From Pseudomonas kairouanensis (GTDB lineage Bacteria > Pseudomonadota > Gammaproteobacteria > Pseudomonadales > Pseudomonadaceae), in the NCBI RefSeq assembly GCF_004682055.1, contig NZ_QUZU01000020.1, positions 1-64,000 of the forward strand: 64,000 nt of DNA. The letters are read 5' to 3'. Of the stretch, positions 34,554 to 43,657 are shown piece by piece (within the stretch, counting starts at the first letter, position 1; each line of letters starts with the position of its first letter). The notes below the pieces were generated by a model. The model did no database searches. It worked only from the letters and a program-made list of their open reading frames with translations, and was not told the origin of the DNA. A program made the position numbers and the translations under genes.

Positions 34554-35672
34554 TCACGGGTTCTCCCGGCTTTCTTCCAACAACAGGTCAACCACTGCTT
34601 GCCCGCCTTGCAGTCCGGGCGAAGACTGTGCACTAAAGACGCGCAGTTGACGCTCGGCGCTGCTGCCGTCGCGCAGCATTTGCCGTGCGTGGTCGAACAC
34701 GACGTCTTCTCCCAACACACGGGCGGTTTCGCCGAATTGCTGCTCAGCCAGAATCAGCCACTGTTCAAGTGATATTGCCTCGGTGTCCGGAGCCAGCGTG
34801 AAGCACCCATGATGTCCGCAACGACGAGCGCGAATGCGATTTTCCTTAAGCAGCCAAAGACGTTCAAGGCTGTATTGGCTGCCGGGTGCCGGCATCTGGC
34901 AGGCGTGTTTGATCATGATCCGGAACAGTCCCGCCAGGACCAACGCGTCGCTCAAACGCGGGCACGCGTCGGTCATGCGCAACTCGAGCGTCCGGTAGCT
35001 CAACGAGGGCCGGCAACCCCACCAGACATTTGCATCCTTTGCCAGCGCCCCGCTACGTTTCAATAAGCCCAGGTACTGCTCGAAGCTCTGCTCATCCGAT
35101 AGAAACTCAGGGATACCCATGCGCGGCCACTCATCGCAGACTACTTGCCGATAACTGCAATACCCACTGGGCTGACCCTGCCACAACGGCGATGAAACGC
35201 TAAGAGCCAGCAGCATCGGCAACCAGGGCAACACCTCGTTCAGCACTGCGATTCGATCAACACCCGTCGGGATCTCTGCGTGAACATGCAGACCACTGAG
35301 CACGCTGCGCTGCGCGACGATCTGGAACTCCTCGAACAAGCGCTGAAAATGGACCTGAGGCGTAGCACGTTGCGCCCGCCAATCGGCCAATGGGTGTACG
35401 CCGCTGCATATAAACCCCAGTCCATATCCGGCCAACGCCTGGCTCAACTCGCGGCGCACCCGGCCCAGGTAAGTGGCCGCTTCTGCGGCGTCGTCAAACA
35501 CTGGAGACGCCACTTCGACCTGGCCCTGGAACATCTCATAAGAGAAGCCATCGCCGATGACCTCGCGGCACGCCGCAAGCACGTGAGCTGGCGGCTCGGC
35601 GAGCATTCGCCGACTGCGCAGATCTGTAATGAAATATTCTTCTTCAATGCCAAAGCGCTGAGTGCGATCCAT
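34554..35672 (-). CDS. ybdK: Carboxylate-amine ligase, YbdK family (weak glutamate-cysteine ligase 2)
   Basis: 372-residue GCS2-family enzyme. It begins with the ATP-grasp-like glutamate-binding segment FGIEEEYFITD and contains GLHVHAEIPTG, SYRTLELRMTDACP and the C-terminal Arg-rich motif, all typical of YbdK. The E. coli protein has weak glutamate-cysteine ligase activity, and the physiological substrate is unsettled. The ATG at 35672 lies seven bases from the next gene upstream's stop, so it is in one operon with the methyltransferase and the diiron protein. Confidence 0.9.
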   Translation of the reverse strand: MDRTQRFGIEEEYFITDLRSRRMLAEPPAHVLAACREVIGDGFSYEMFQGQVEVASPVFDDAAEAATYLGRVRRELSQALAGYGLGFICSGVHPLADWRAQRATPQVHFQRLFEEFQIVAQRSVLSGLHVHAEIPTGVDRIAVLNEVLPWLPMLLALSVSSPLWQGQPSGYCSYRQVVCDEWPRMGIPEFLSDEQSFEQYLGLLKRSGALAKDANVWWGCRPSLSYRTLELRMTDACPRLSDALVLAGLFRIMIKHACQMPAPGSQYSLERLWLLKENRIRARRCGHHGCFTLAPDTEAISLEQWLILAEQQFGETARVLGEDVVFDHARQMLRDGSSAERQLRVFSAQSSPGLQGGQAVVDLLLEESRENP

Positions 35673-35678
35673 ACGCAG

Positions 35679-36656
35679 TCAACTCACTCGAGTAACGGAA
35701 AGCGCCACCGCTGCGATGCGTTCGACGCGCTCGTACCCTGGTTTTTCCAGCTCTTCGCCAAACACGTCCGGGTCAAGCTCATGGTAGGTCCAGCCAAAAG
35801 CATCGCTACTCAACAAGGCGCGAGCGGATTCAAGGAACAAATCGCGGCCATCGACCATTGCCACCCCGGTGTAGAGCAATAAAGTGCCATCGCGTTCCAA
35901 ACGGGGCAGCGCTTCGCGCAAAATGCGCAGCGACAACGCTTCGCCCAATTCACCACCACCGTGGCGGTAGGACCGCTGCTGACTGTCCTTCATGTAGGGC
36001 GGATTGGCGAGGATCAGGTCAAAGCGACCATCAACGCCGTCGAGCACATCACTGTGGTATACGCTGACGTTCGGTGCGTTGGCGAGTTCGGCGTTGACCG
36101 CACTCATGCGCAACGCCTTTGGGTTGATGTCCACCGCGAGCACCTCTGCGTCAGGCCGGGCGCGCGCCACCAGCAAGGCACCGGCGCCCGAACCGCAGCC
36201 GATGTCCACGGCGCGGCGGATCGGCGCGAAGCGTTGGCGCAAGCTCTCTTCGATTACGCTGGCGAAGCGGTAAGTGTCGGGGCCGAAAAAAACCGCATCA
36301 GCGGCTTCTGTCGGAAACGCCGAATGCGCCAACAGCAACGGGCCCAGATTCGACCACCGCACCCGGCTCCGCCAGTTGCCATGCGTCTTGACGATAATTT
36401 CAGCCTGTTGCAGTTCCTGTCGTTCGGCAGCCTCGAAAACCTCAGCATCGAAGGGCCGCGACCAACCGAATATCCCGCGCGTATCGCTAGCCGGTGCATT
36501 ATCCCAACGCGCCATGACCCGTTGATGGGTCAGCGGTGTGGGCGTTATAAAGCGATAGCCCTGCGCCTGCAGGCGGCGGCCCAGATTGAGCAGTACCCGA
36601 TCAGCATGCGATTGGGCCGATGACCCGGAGGGCGTTGGGCACAGTGAGTCGACCAT
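35679..36656 (-). CDS. Class I SAM-dependent methyltransferase (HemK/PrmC-like)
   Basis: 325 residues. The C-terminal half carries the SAM-binding motif VDIGCGSGAGALLVARA and the N6/N5-type catalytic NPPY (LILANPPYM). The N-terminal part has a DTRGIFGWSRPF segment seen in this small family, distinct from PrmC. Substrate unknown: glutamine side chain, ribosome or nucleic acid are possible. It sits six bases before ybdK and 19 bases after the diiron protein in a three-gene minus-strand unit. Confidence 0.83.
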   Translation of the reverse strand: MVDSLCPTPSGSSAQSHADRVLLNLGRRLQAQGYRFITPTPLTHQRVMARWDNAPASDTRGIFGWSRPFDAEVFEAAERQELQQAEIIVKTHGNWRSRVRWSNLGPLLLAHSAFPTEAADAVFFGPDTYRFASVIEESLRQRFAPIRRAVDIGCGSGAGALLVARARPDAEVLAVDINPKALRMSAVNAELANAPNVSVYHSDVLDGVDGRFDLILANPPYMKDSQQRSYRHGGGELGEALSLRILREALPRLERDGTLLLYTGVAMVDGRDLFLESARALLSSDAFGWTYHELDPDVFGEELEKPGYERVERIAAVALSVTRVS

Positions 36657-36675
36657 TGGCAGGGCTCCTTGTCAG

Positions 36676-38055
36676 TCAGCGCAGAGCTGCGCGTAATTCG
36701 ATAAAACGGCGGGTGGCAAACAAGCCGGCGGGCCGATGATGGCGGTCAGGGCCCAGCCACGGTAATAAAAGGGAAAGCAGTTGCTCGCCGTCGGGCTCCT
36801 GCAGTGCCTTACGGAGTGCCTGAGTTTCAGGGTCATCCAACATTTGCGTGTTTGCGTCCAGCGATACGGGCCGCGCCGGGCGCGCGTGCGCAGTACTTTT
36901 TTCATCACGCCAGTCACCGGCGATCCAGTCCCGCAGCAATTGTTTTTCATAACCGCTGAACACGCCGAACATGGCGGCACCCGCGCCTTCGATCAATTGC
37001 CAGAAACGACTGTCTTCAGGGGCGCGGTTGCGCTTGATCCAGCCTTTGTCCTGAAGGGCCTGCAAGAAGCCGCGAACCTGCCCGGGGTGCGCCAGCCATT
37101 GGTTGACACTCTTACCTTCAAAGCGGCAGTAATCCGAATGCATGTGCTGGCCGAACAGTCGCTTGCGCTCAAGCATTGCTACCAACTCGTTTTCCAAGTC
37201 AAACGCCTGGATCACCGCCGTAGAGCCCAGTCCAAGGTCGTTCAGTTGATAACCCCGCCGTACCCGTTGCCAATATTCCTGCGCGTCCATCCCGCGCGGC
37301 ATCAATGCCAGGACCGCTTGCACGGCCCGGCGAGCATGGCCACTGCTGGCGTTGTCGATGGTCACATGCAAACTGAAGTAATAGGGGTCGATGCTCAGTT
37401 CCTTGAGCTCGTAGGCGCAGATGAGCAAGTGCAACGGCAGTTGCTCATAACCCAGGTTATACCCGAGGATCTCCGGCAAGTGCGACTCGGCGCTTTGACC
37501 CAATGCCAGCTGGATGGCGCCTTGGTGAAAGTGCTGGTCTTGCCATGCGAAATCGCCGTCGCAGCCTTGCTCGGCCAGCAGACGCTGGTATATCGCGACA
37601 TGATTTTGCATTGGTTCACCATCGCCGAGCTCTTCCAAATAAGTGGTCAAAAGCCCGTCGTAGCGGTAGTCCCGCCAGTGCGCAAGTACACCGTATAGCC
37701 AGGCACCGTCCACTTGTTTGGTGGGTGCCACGCATTGCAAAAAGTACAAGGCATGAGCTTTGTTTAGAAAATACCGGCGGCCGCCTCCTTGCATCCGACC
37801 ATGCAAGTAACGCGCGTATTCCTGAGCAACGCTAGAGCAGTTGAGCACCACCCAATCCATAAGTTGGTCGGGCGACGTAGGCAGCGGATTGTCTTCAACG
37901 GGACCGAGGCAGTCCAACTGCGCTTGCAAAAACTCGGCCGCCCATTGGGAAGATTCCGTGTTCCAATCTGTGAGGAGACGCTGGTACTGGCTGCGCAATG
38001 GGCCTTCCCGTAGCCCCTGGTCAGAACTACTAAGCAGGGATTGAAAGACAGTCAT
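36676..38055 (-). CDS. Iron-containing redox enzyme family protein (haem-oxygenase-like diiron fold)
   Basis: 459 residues of the iron-containing redox enzyme family, which shares the haem-oxygenase-like diiron oxidase fold. Candidate ligands are in the segments HLLICAYELKE, DPYYFSLHVTIDN and QHMHSDYC. The family often acts on unusual carboxylates or amino acids, so the reaction here is not known. A longer frame (to 38136) is rejected because ATG at 38055 has GGAG seven bases before it and starts MTVFQSLLSS. It is the first gene of the operon with the methyltransferase and ybdK. Confidence 0.8.
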   Translation of the reverse strand: MTVFQSLLSSSDQGLREGPLRSQYQRLLTDWNTESSQWAAEFLQAQLDCLGPVEDNPLPTSPDQLMDWVVLNCSSVAQEYARYLHGRMQGGGRRYFLNKAHALYFLQCVAPTKQVDGAWLYGVLAHWRDYRYDGLLTTYLEELGDGEPMQNHVAIYQRLLAEQGCDGDFAWQDQHFHQGAIQLALGQSAESHLPEILGYNLGYEQLPLHLLICAYELKELSIDPYYFSLHVTIDNASSGHARRAVQAVLALMPRGMDAQEYWQRVRRGYQLNDLGLGSTAVIQAFDLENELVAMLERKRLFGQHMHSDYCRFEGKSVNQWLAHPGQVRGFLQALQDKGWIKRNRAPEDSRFWQLIEGAGAAMFGVFSGYEKQLLRDWIAGDWRDEKSTAHARPARPVSLDANTQMLDDPETQALRKALQEPDGEQLLSLLLPWLGPDRHHRPAGLFATRRFIELRAALR

Positions 38056-38535
38056 GAGAGACTCCTTTGGTGGCGTGCAAGGCATATCCGCCAACGGCCA
38101 CCGGTAGACAAATACACCCCGAGAGCAACGGGACAAAACAGAAAAACTAAGTAACCGGGCAACGCACGCATGACTGGCTCCATCCGCTTGTTTTTTTCAA
38201 GCGCCAGCGACTGCCGGCACCTATTACGGGGGGCGCTTTTTTGCGCGTCCTATTCAGAAAGAGCCGCACACGACGCAATAATTCCATCGGCATGCGCTAA
38301 GTTCTGACAAAGTGATGGGTTAACCCTTGGCGGCTAATTTTGGAAGGCTTCAAGCGGTGGCTGAAGCGTGCGCCACCAGTTGCTGAATCGGTTTGCCCTC
38401 ATCTACTCAGGGGTACGCGATCATCGTCATTGAGCCAAGGCTGACGCTGTCAAACGCTGGCAGGCTATGCCGGCATCGTTGCGCAGTTGACCATCACAGA
38501 ACGATCAAATACAGGGTCCGGCCAGCGAAAGCTTA
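38056..38535. other. Long intergenic region upstream of the diiron-protein operon
   Basis: 480 bases without a supported protein gene. It includes the operon promoter, a plus-strand terminator-like hairpin (38199-38242), and then the end of the small minus-strand frame at 38536. Nothing else is recognised. Confidence 0.4.
38199..38242 (+). terminator. Orphan terminator-like hairpin
   Basis: AAGCGCC (38199-38205) can pair with GGCGCTT (38232-38238), followed by a T-run to 38242. The loop is 26 bases long. On the plus strand there is no protein gene upstream within several kilobases, so if real it would end a non-coding transcript. Confidence 0.4.
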
Positions 38536-38739
38536 TTATCGCTCCACATCATTAAGCATTCCTGTAGGTGGCCGACGTCGGTGCTCAAAATTGTCCCATT
38601 GCTCAGGTTTTCGTTGCTCTGCGCAATACATACACACATAAACATCTGGGCTTAAGCCAAGATAATAACCTTTACGTATATAAGGGTGGCTACAACCGCT
38701 CGATGGGCGCTCGCCATTAGCTGGTAACTCTTTAGCCAT
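38536..38739 (-). CDS. Possible small Cys-containing protein
   Basis: 67 residues from ATG 38739 (an upstream in-frame start exists to 38766). The sequence has a plausible protein look: SGCSHPYIRKGYYLGLS, then a CMYC pair and EQWDNFEH. It could be a small zinc-binding protein. There is no clear ribosome-binding site, and the start lies only 13 bases downstream of the terminator of candidate small RNA A, so it would need its own promoter or readthrough. Uncertain. Confidence 0.35.
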   Translation of the reverse strand: MAKELPANGERPSSGCSHPYIRKGYYLGLSPDVYVCMYCAEQRKPEQWDNFEHRRRPPTGMLNDVER

Positions 38740-38751
38740 ATAAACCCATAG

Positions 38752-38777
38752 AAAAAAAGCCCGCACTGAGTACGGGC
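38752..38777 (-). terminator. Rho-independent terminator of candidate small RNA A
   Basis: On the minus strand GCCCG-TACTCAGTG-CGGGC followed by TTTTTTT, an intrinsic terminator. It could also be reached by readthrough from the peptidase gene 220 bases upstream. Confidence 0.85.
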
Positions 38778-38878
38778 AAAAAGGAGTTATACCTAGAGGC
38801 TGTCTGAGTGAACAGGCTCAGTATTAAGAAGCCAAAAACTATTCAGCGGTTTATTTTTTTTCAACGAAAGGCGACGAA
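38752..38878 (-). ncRNA. Candidate small RNA, copy A (homologous to 20505-20628)
   Basis: Minus-strand segment ending in a terminator (38777-38752) nearly identical to that of copy B. Reading 5' to 3' on the minus strand it has TTCGTCG, TGAAAAAAA, AAACCG, GCTTCTTA, TGAGCCTGTTC and AACTCCT in the same order as copy B. The hairpin differs by one loop base (CAG versus CCG). No protein gene spans it. A paralogous RNA pair is the best explanation; the exact 5' end is unknown. Confidence 0.6.
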
Positions 38879-38999
38879 AGGCGCGATTAACAAGCGAAGC
38901 GTAAAATCATATGGTAAGTCGATGCTTTAAGATAAACGCATGGAAGTTGGGTAGATAAACCAAATCTATCGAAGCGCACACCGGGTTCATTTCCTGCCT

Positions 39000-40097
39000 T
39001 TAGCAAGTCATCAGGTACTCGCAAAGCGTCGCCGAACAAGCCCGAACTGCGCCATCTAAAATCAGCTCATAACCATGAGTGTTTTCGGTAGGTATTGCTA
39101 CGCACCCCGCTCTAGCCGACGAGCCATTGCTTAATACGGCGCTCGCATCTGAGGCAAAATCGACGAGTAACGCATATTGAGGGCTGTAACCACAGCGCTC
39201 TGCTGCTGCGGCTAAGGCCATCACGATGTCGCGTGTGTAATAACCCTTTTCGTCGCCGGTATTGATGATTGGATCGACGCTCAGCTTCGTTCCATACTCA
39301 TCCATCACTGGCCCGACCTCTACAGCGATGGTGGTTTCACCTGGTAGGGACGCGGATGCGAACATCGCCCCTGCATTGGATTCTTCTTCCGACGTCGTAA
39401 ATACAAAATATACATCACATGCCAGCTCATCTCGGCGATGGCTCAATTGATGCGCGGCATCAATTATGGCCGCCAAGGGTGCACGGTCATCCAGAAAATG
39501 CGCCGCGATGGCGTCACCCACTCGAAACGGTTCACGCCAATGACGACTCAACACGACCCGCGTACCTGGACGTACGCCTTGAGTGCGCAGGATCGGGGGT
39601 GAAGATCGCGTAATCACATGAACGTCATTCCAATGCACATCTCCCGATAACACATCAGCGCCTTGAGGCGCATTCTGCGTCGCATGCATTGAGCCGAAAG
39701 ACAAAACGCCTGGGATAATTTCGTTATCACCCAGAATATCAACCGGACACATACCGAAATTCACCGGGTTCGCGCCTCCGAGGGCGATAACTCTCAATGT
39801 GCCATCTTCATTGACGCTCTTAACCACCATCGCGATTTCATCCATGTGCGCCATGACCCTTACAGCTCCGCGCGATTCGGTAGCCTTCCGCTTACCCTTA
39901 ATAAGTCCTATGACGTTACCTGCGGCATCAACCCATGTTTCGTCGCAGAGAGGAGTAATGGTTTGCAAGCATATTTCGCGAACCTCATCTTCCTGCCAAC
40001 CTGGCCCGCGAGCCATCAGGAGTTGAGCTAACAACTCGGAAAGCGTGTTTTGCGGGTTTGAGGCTCTGGAAATAGCTCCACGTTGTGCATCAGACAT
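39000..40097 (-). CDS. M42 family metallo-aminopeptidase
   Basis: 365-residue M42 peptidase (FrvX/glutamyl-aminopeptidase family), dinuclear zinc or cobalt enzyme usually forming dodecamers. Metal-binding segments are visible: AHMDEIAMVV, DDRAPLAAI, the catalytic Glu pair in TTSEEES, and ENTHGYE. It probably hydrolyses N-terminal residues of short peptides in the cytoplasm. The frame extends to 40220, but ATG at 40097 gives MSDAQRGAIS and avoids overlap into the DUF892 gene. Confidence 0.86.
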   Translation of the reverse strand: MSDAQRGAISRASNPQNTLSELLAQLLMARGPGWQEDEVREICLQTITPLCDETWVDAAGNVIGLIKGKRKATESRGAVRVMAHMDEIAMVVKSVNEDGTLRVIALGGANPVNFGMCPVDILGDNEIIPGVLSFGSMHATQNAPQGADVLSGDVHWNDVHVITRSSPPILRTQGVRPGTRVVLSRHWREPFRVGDAIAAHFLDDRAPLAAIIDAAHQLSHRRDELACDVYFVFTTSEEESNAGAMFASASLPGETTIAVEVGPVMDEYGTKLSVDPIINTGDEKGYYTRDIVMALAAAAERCGYSPQYALLVDFASDASAVLSNGSSARAGCVAIPTENTHGYELILDGAVRACSATLCEYLMTC

Positions 40098-40173
40098 TTT
40101 TGGTCTCTCGCGCAGGCACTTATAAGTGGCAAGCGGCGCCATTGCGGCGCCGCCTGGTTTCAAATCACTGCTG

Positions 40174-40674
40174 TCACTTGGATTCCAACGTTGCAGCCTG
40201 ATTGCCACCCTGCTCAGCAATCTTTGTCAGCTTTTCATCGGCGCCTTTTTCCTCAGCGAGCGTCGCAGCCAACAACTTTGCAGCGTCGTCATATTTGAGG
40301 TGTTTGGCCATCGCTATCAGGGTGCCATAGGCGGCTATTTCATAGTGTTCCACCTTCTGCACCGCGCCAATCAACGCTGCATCAAGAACGGCGCCCTTCT
40401 CGATCTCTTCCAAGAGCTCTTTCGACTCTTCAACCAACCCCTCCATCGCCACGCATTTCATGCGCTTCAATTTTATCCCGGTCAGTTCCACCAATTGATC
40501 AATGCGCTCGATCTGGCCCTGGGTTTCTTCCAGGTGTGAGGTAAAGGCCTCCGCCAACAGCGGGTTGGTCGCCGCTTTCGCCAAGCGCGGCAAGGCTTTG
40601 GTGATTTGCTTTTCCGCGCTGTAAACATCAGAGAGTTCGTGGATAAACAAATCTTCGACAGTTTTTCTAGCCAT
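40174..40674 (-). CDS. DUF892 ferritin-like protein (YciF-like)
   Basis: 166 residues. The start KTVEDLFIHELSDVYSAEKQ matches the YciF-type DUF892 signature, with later ligand-bearing segments HLEETQGQIERI, VEHYEIAAYGTL and EEKGADEKL. This is a four-helix di-metal fold, distinct in sequence from the DUF892 gene at 31516. Family role in stress is known only by association. It stands alone between the peptidase and the ZIP transporter. Confidence 0.9.
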   Translation of the reverse strand: MARKTVEDLFIHELSDVYSAEKQITKALPRLAKAATNPLLAEAFTSHLEETQGQIERIDQLVELTGIKLKRMKCVAMEGLVEESKELLEEIEKGAVLDAALIGAVQKVEHYEIAAYGTLIAMAKHLKYDDAAKLLAATLAEEKGADEKLTKIAEQGGNQAATLESK

Positions 40675-40827
40675 TTCGAGACTTCCTTCTGGTCAGTCGG
40701 GCGTCGCCTAATCGCGGCGTCCGTATGGAATTCACCGGCAAGCAATATTTGCCGTGCATGAAAACTGACCTGCTCAATTTAAGAGGTGTTCCGAAAATTT
40801 TCGGGGTGACTGATAAAAGGTTCAGAG

Positions 40828-41757
40828 CTAGCCCAGGGCTGTATCAAGAAACATCATGACGCCGAAACCCAGCATCAGGCCTAAGGTCGCTGGTGTCTCA
40901 TGACCATTGCGATGTGTCTCGGGAATGACCTCATGGGACACTACAAAAATCATGGCGCCAGCTGCCAAGCCGAGAGCGATGGGATACCCCAAGGCAAAGC
41001 TACTGGAAATCCCTAAACCAACAATTGCCCCCAAGGGTTCCATCAGCCCCGAACCAACCGCAATCAGCGCGGCTCGAAGCGCGCTGATGCCTGTCACTCG
41101 TAATGCCAGGGCGACTGCTAACCCTTCCGGAATGTCCTGTATGGCAATTGCGGTTGTCAGAGGCAGCCCCACCTTCATATCGCCGTTGGCGAAGCTCACC
41201 CCAATAGCCATGCCTTCTGGCAGGTTATGCAGCGTGATTGCCAAGACGAACAACCAAACCCGATTGATACGCTGCGCACCCGGTCCCCTGCGTCCGCTTT
41301 TCTCGTGTTCGTGAGGGACGAAACGATCAAGGCCGACCATCAGCGCTACGCCCAATCCCAATCCCGCAACAACAACGCATGCTGCGAGCAATTGGTTTGC
41401 GCAAAGGGCCTGTGCTGCTTCAATACCAGGGAGAATGAGCGAGAAGGAACTGGCGGCCAGCATCATGCCGGCGGCAAAGCCAAGCATGATGTCTTGCGTA
41501 CGGGCGGCGATATCTCGCAATGCTATGGCTGCGGCTGCGCCGATAGCTGTCGCAGCGAAACCGGAAAGTCCGCCCAGAAAAGCAAGGTGGAGATTCGCCT
41601 TATTGACACCGATGAATGCGCCATAACCGCAGACGATCAGGAAAACAGCCACACACAACAAGAGTATCCAGAAGGACAATCCTCCCCTCCCCGAGCGGGA
41701 AATGTGTACGAACCAAGCGCGCAAAGGCGCTCCAAACGATGGAGAGGGCTCTGACAT
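40828..41757 (-). CDS. ZIP family divalent-metal transporter
   Basis: 309 residues, eight helices. The metal-binding helices are visible: ITLHNLPEGMAIGVSFANG and AIQDIPEGLAVALALR, the paired HNxPEG/QDxPEG of ZIP carriers, and a His-rich short loop (PHEHEKSG). It would import zinc or another divalent metal across the inner membrane. The N-terminal extension of about 45 residues before the first conserved helix is somewhat long. Confidence 0.9.
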   Translation of the reverse strand: MSEPSPSFGAPLRAWFVHISRSGRGGLSFWILLLCVAVFLIVCGYGAFIGVNKANLHLAFLGGLSGFAATAIGAAAAIALRDIAARTQDIMLGFAAGMMLAASSFSLILPGIEAAQALCANQLLAACVVVAGLGLGVALMVGLDRFVPHEHEKSGRRGPGAQRINRVWLFVLAITLHNLPEGMAIGVSFANGDMKVGLPLTTAIAIQDIPEGLAVALALRVTGISALRAALIAVGSGLMEPLGAIVGLGISSSFALGYPIALGLAAGAMIFVVSHEVIPETHRNGHETPATLGLMLGFGVMMFLDTALG

Positions 41758-41855
41758 TTTTCCTCCACAGCTTTCTGCGTTATGAGCATGAAACGCAGCA
41801 ATGGGAAACCACCTTTCGCGTTAAATGCAGAGGCTCTGATTCGCAAAGATTGCAG

Positions 41856-42083
41856 TCAGCCTTTGCTGTGCTCGGGCGAAGATGGCCCCTCCTTGATCCC
41901 CCGTGGTCCGGCGACTCCCCAGACGACCAAACCCAATACCGGGAAAATGATCAGACCGAGCGCCCACGCGGCTTTTATCCCTACGGTTTTGTCGCTCCGA
42001 AACACGCTGACAATGGCCCATAGATCGACAAGCAGAATGAACACGGCGACAGCAATCGCAAAATAGCTGGTGGCTTCAGACAT
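41856..42083 (-). CDS. PLDc_N domain membrane protein
   Basis: 75-residue protein with two helices (FAIAVAVFILLVDLWAIVSV and WALGLIIFPVLGLVVWGVAG) and the PLDc_N motif between them, ending GPRGIKEGP. This small domain is the membrane part seen in front of cardiolipin synthases but here alone. Function unknown. It belongs to the membrane-protein cluster before DUF421. Confidence 0.85.
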   Translation of the reverse strand: MSEATSYFAIAVAVFILLVDLWAIVSVFRSDKTVGIKAAWALGLIIFPVLGLVVWGVAGPRGIKEGPSSPEHSKG

Positions 42084-42178
42084 GATTTAGCCCTCCTTAG
42101 GGTGTTAACGCTTAGGCCCCGATCGAATACGGTCGTTCCAAGAAAATCACAAGCCTCCAGCAAGCACGGGTCTGGGTT

Positions 42179-42625
42179 TTAATTTTCTTTGGCAATGATG
42201 GAGATTTTTCCGTTGCGCTCAATTATCGCGAACTTGATCTCTTCCAGCCGCTCGATACCTTGGCTGGAGCGCGCAGCCTCCATTACATCAGCTTCGACTA
42301 ATCGAGCGTGCCGCAGGCGTCTGTGCAGGAGCTTGCCATTCTCGACGATGATCGTTGGCTCGCCATCGATCAGCCTTGATACCCAGCCAGAACGCTGTTT
42401 AAGCAGCGACAGACCAACATCAATGGCGATCAGCGTCACGATGACGAGTATGCCGTTGGTAATGGAAAAATCATCGCCCAGCAGCGCTTGCTGGGTGGCT
42501 TCGCCGATCATCATCAGCAAGACGAAATCGAAGGTCGTCAGCTCTGCCAATGAGCGACGCCCAGCAATCTTGAAGAGCACCATAAGGGCTAAATACATTG
42601 CTCCGGCACGTAAGACAGAGTCCAT
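42179..42625 (-). CDS. DUF421 (YetF/YcaP-like) membrane protein
   Basis: 148 residues. Three helices at the N-terminus (DSVLRAGAMYLALMVLFKIA), the conserved RRSLAELTTFDFVLLMMIGE, then a cytoplasmic domain with DGEPTIIVENGKLLHRRL. DUF421 proteins have an unknown role; some help spore germination or envelope stress. TTG at 42655 opens the frame, but ATG at 42625 has AGGTGG just before it and matches family starts. It is eight bases from the next gene. Confidence 0.88.
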   Translation of the reverse strand: MDSVLRAGAMYLALMVLFKIAGRRSLAELTTFDFVLLMMIGEATQQALLGDDFSITNGILVIVTLIAIDVGLSLLKQRSGWVSRLIDGEPTIIVENGKLLHRRLRHARLVEADVMEAARSSQGIERLEEIKFAIIERNGKISIIAKEN

Positions 42626-42632
42626 AGGCCAC

Positions 42633-43151
42633 CTAAGGAAAAATGAATTGAACAAGCCTTACGCTGCGAGTGCCAGATGAGGTGATTTGGCTGCGGAAGA
42701 GACCGACCGCGTCGCCGCGCAAAGTGATGTACAGCGTCGCCTGTCCGTCAGCATCAGTTTGCATCCAGAGTTTCATGCCTTGAGAAGAGCTTCGTGAGCG
42801 CAACGGTTGAGGTTGTAATGTTTCAATGCTGAAGCCCTCTAGCAACTGCCCAGCCAGCTCCAGCTCAACGGGTGAGTTTGGCCTTTCTGTTAGCGTGATT
42901 TTCATTGAGTTGGTAGAGCCGTTTCGATGAAACATTTCATATTCGACCCTCACCTTCCCATCGTCGCTACGCACATCTCTCGAACTGAGCAGACCTCTGG
43001 AAAACACGCCCCCGAGCGCCATCACCAAAATTAGAACCAACACGTACCAGCCGACCCGCTCGAAACGCCAAACTTTCAATTGATAGGCCATGTCCTCACG
43101 AAGGGGACGGTTTCGGCTTTTCAAGTCTGGATGATCGGCGTCTTCGCTCAT
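42633..43151 (-). CDS. Hypothetical single-pass membrane protein
   Basis: 172 residues. One helix at about 34-52 (VGWYVLVLILVMALGGVFS), short N-terminal cytoplasmic part and about 120 periplasmic residues of beta-rich look, ending in RTVRLVQFIFP-type strand. No named family. It lies between CinA and DUF421 in one minus-strand cluster, with a 1-bp-type overlap with CinA (TGATG) and an eight-base gap to DUF421, so these three are probably co-transcribed. Confidence 0.75.
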   Translation of the reverse strand: MSEDADHPDLKSRNRPLREDMAYQLKVWRFERVGWYVLVLILVMALGGVFSRGLLSSRDVRSDDGKVRVEYEMFHRNGSTNSMKITLTERPNSPVELELAGQLLEGFSIETLQPQPLRSRSSSQGMKLWMQTDADGQATLYITLRGDAVGLFRSQITSSGTRSVRLVQFIFP

Positions 43152-43657
43152 CAGGCTTCACCTGTATCGCCGAGCCGTGCGCGGCAATGAAAGTGAGGAA
43201 GCTGGCGTAATGCGTATTCCGTGGCTTCCTCTTGAACCCGACAACGTCCGCCGGAGAATCGGTGCTCGTGACTGAAGAGATAGCACTTTTCATCGGACTG
43301 AAACGCCCAGGCAAAACAAATTGTGCCCGCAGGAATTCCATCCACATCGTCGGGGCCGAGTATCCCCGTAGTCGCGATGGCGGCATTTGCAGTGCTGTCT
43401 CGTAAAGCCCCCTTCGCCATTTCCTTAGCGACCTCGACGCTCGTCAGGTTGAACGTCTCGATAGTCTGGGGGCTGACATGGAGCAATCGTTGCTTGGCCT
43501 GTGGCGAATAGACCACATAACCACATTCGATGAATTCGCCGCTGCCTTCCACTCCAGACAACAGCGTCACGATTTTACCTGCGGTGCAGGACTCTGCAGT
43601 GGTCACGACCAAGGCGTGCTCACGCAAGTATTGGACTATTTCATTTGCGATGGGCAT
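43151..43657 (-). CDS. CinA family protein (nicotinamide-nucleotide amidohydrolase-like)
   Basis: 168 residues, the CinA C-terminal/PncC type alone. VTTAESCTAGKIVTLLSGVEGSGEF and ATTGILGPD show the catalytic Ser-containing segments. PncC deamidates NMN to NaMN in the NAD recycling pathway; whether this copy does is inference. It is the first gene of the three-gene unit with the membrane proteins downstream. Confidence 0.9.
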   Translation of the reverse strand: MPIANEIVQYLREHALVVTTAESCTAGKIVTLLSGVEGSGEFIECGYVVYSPQAKQRLLHVSPQTIETFNLTSVEVAKEMAKGALRDSTANAAIATTGILGPDDVDGIPAGTICFAWAFQSDEKCYLFSHEHRFSGGRCRVQEEATEYALRQLPHFHCRARLGDTGEA

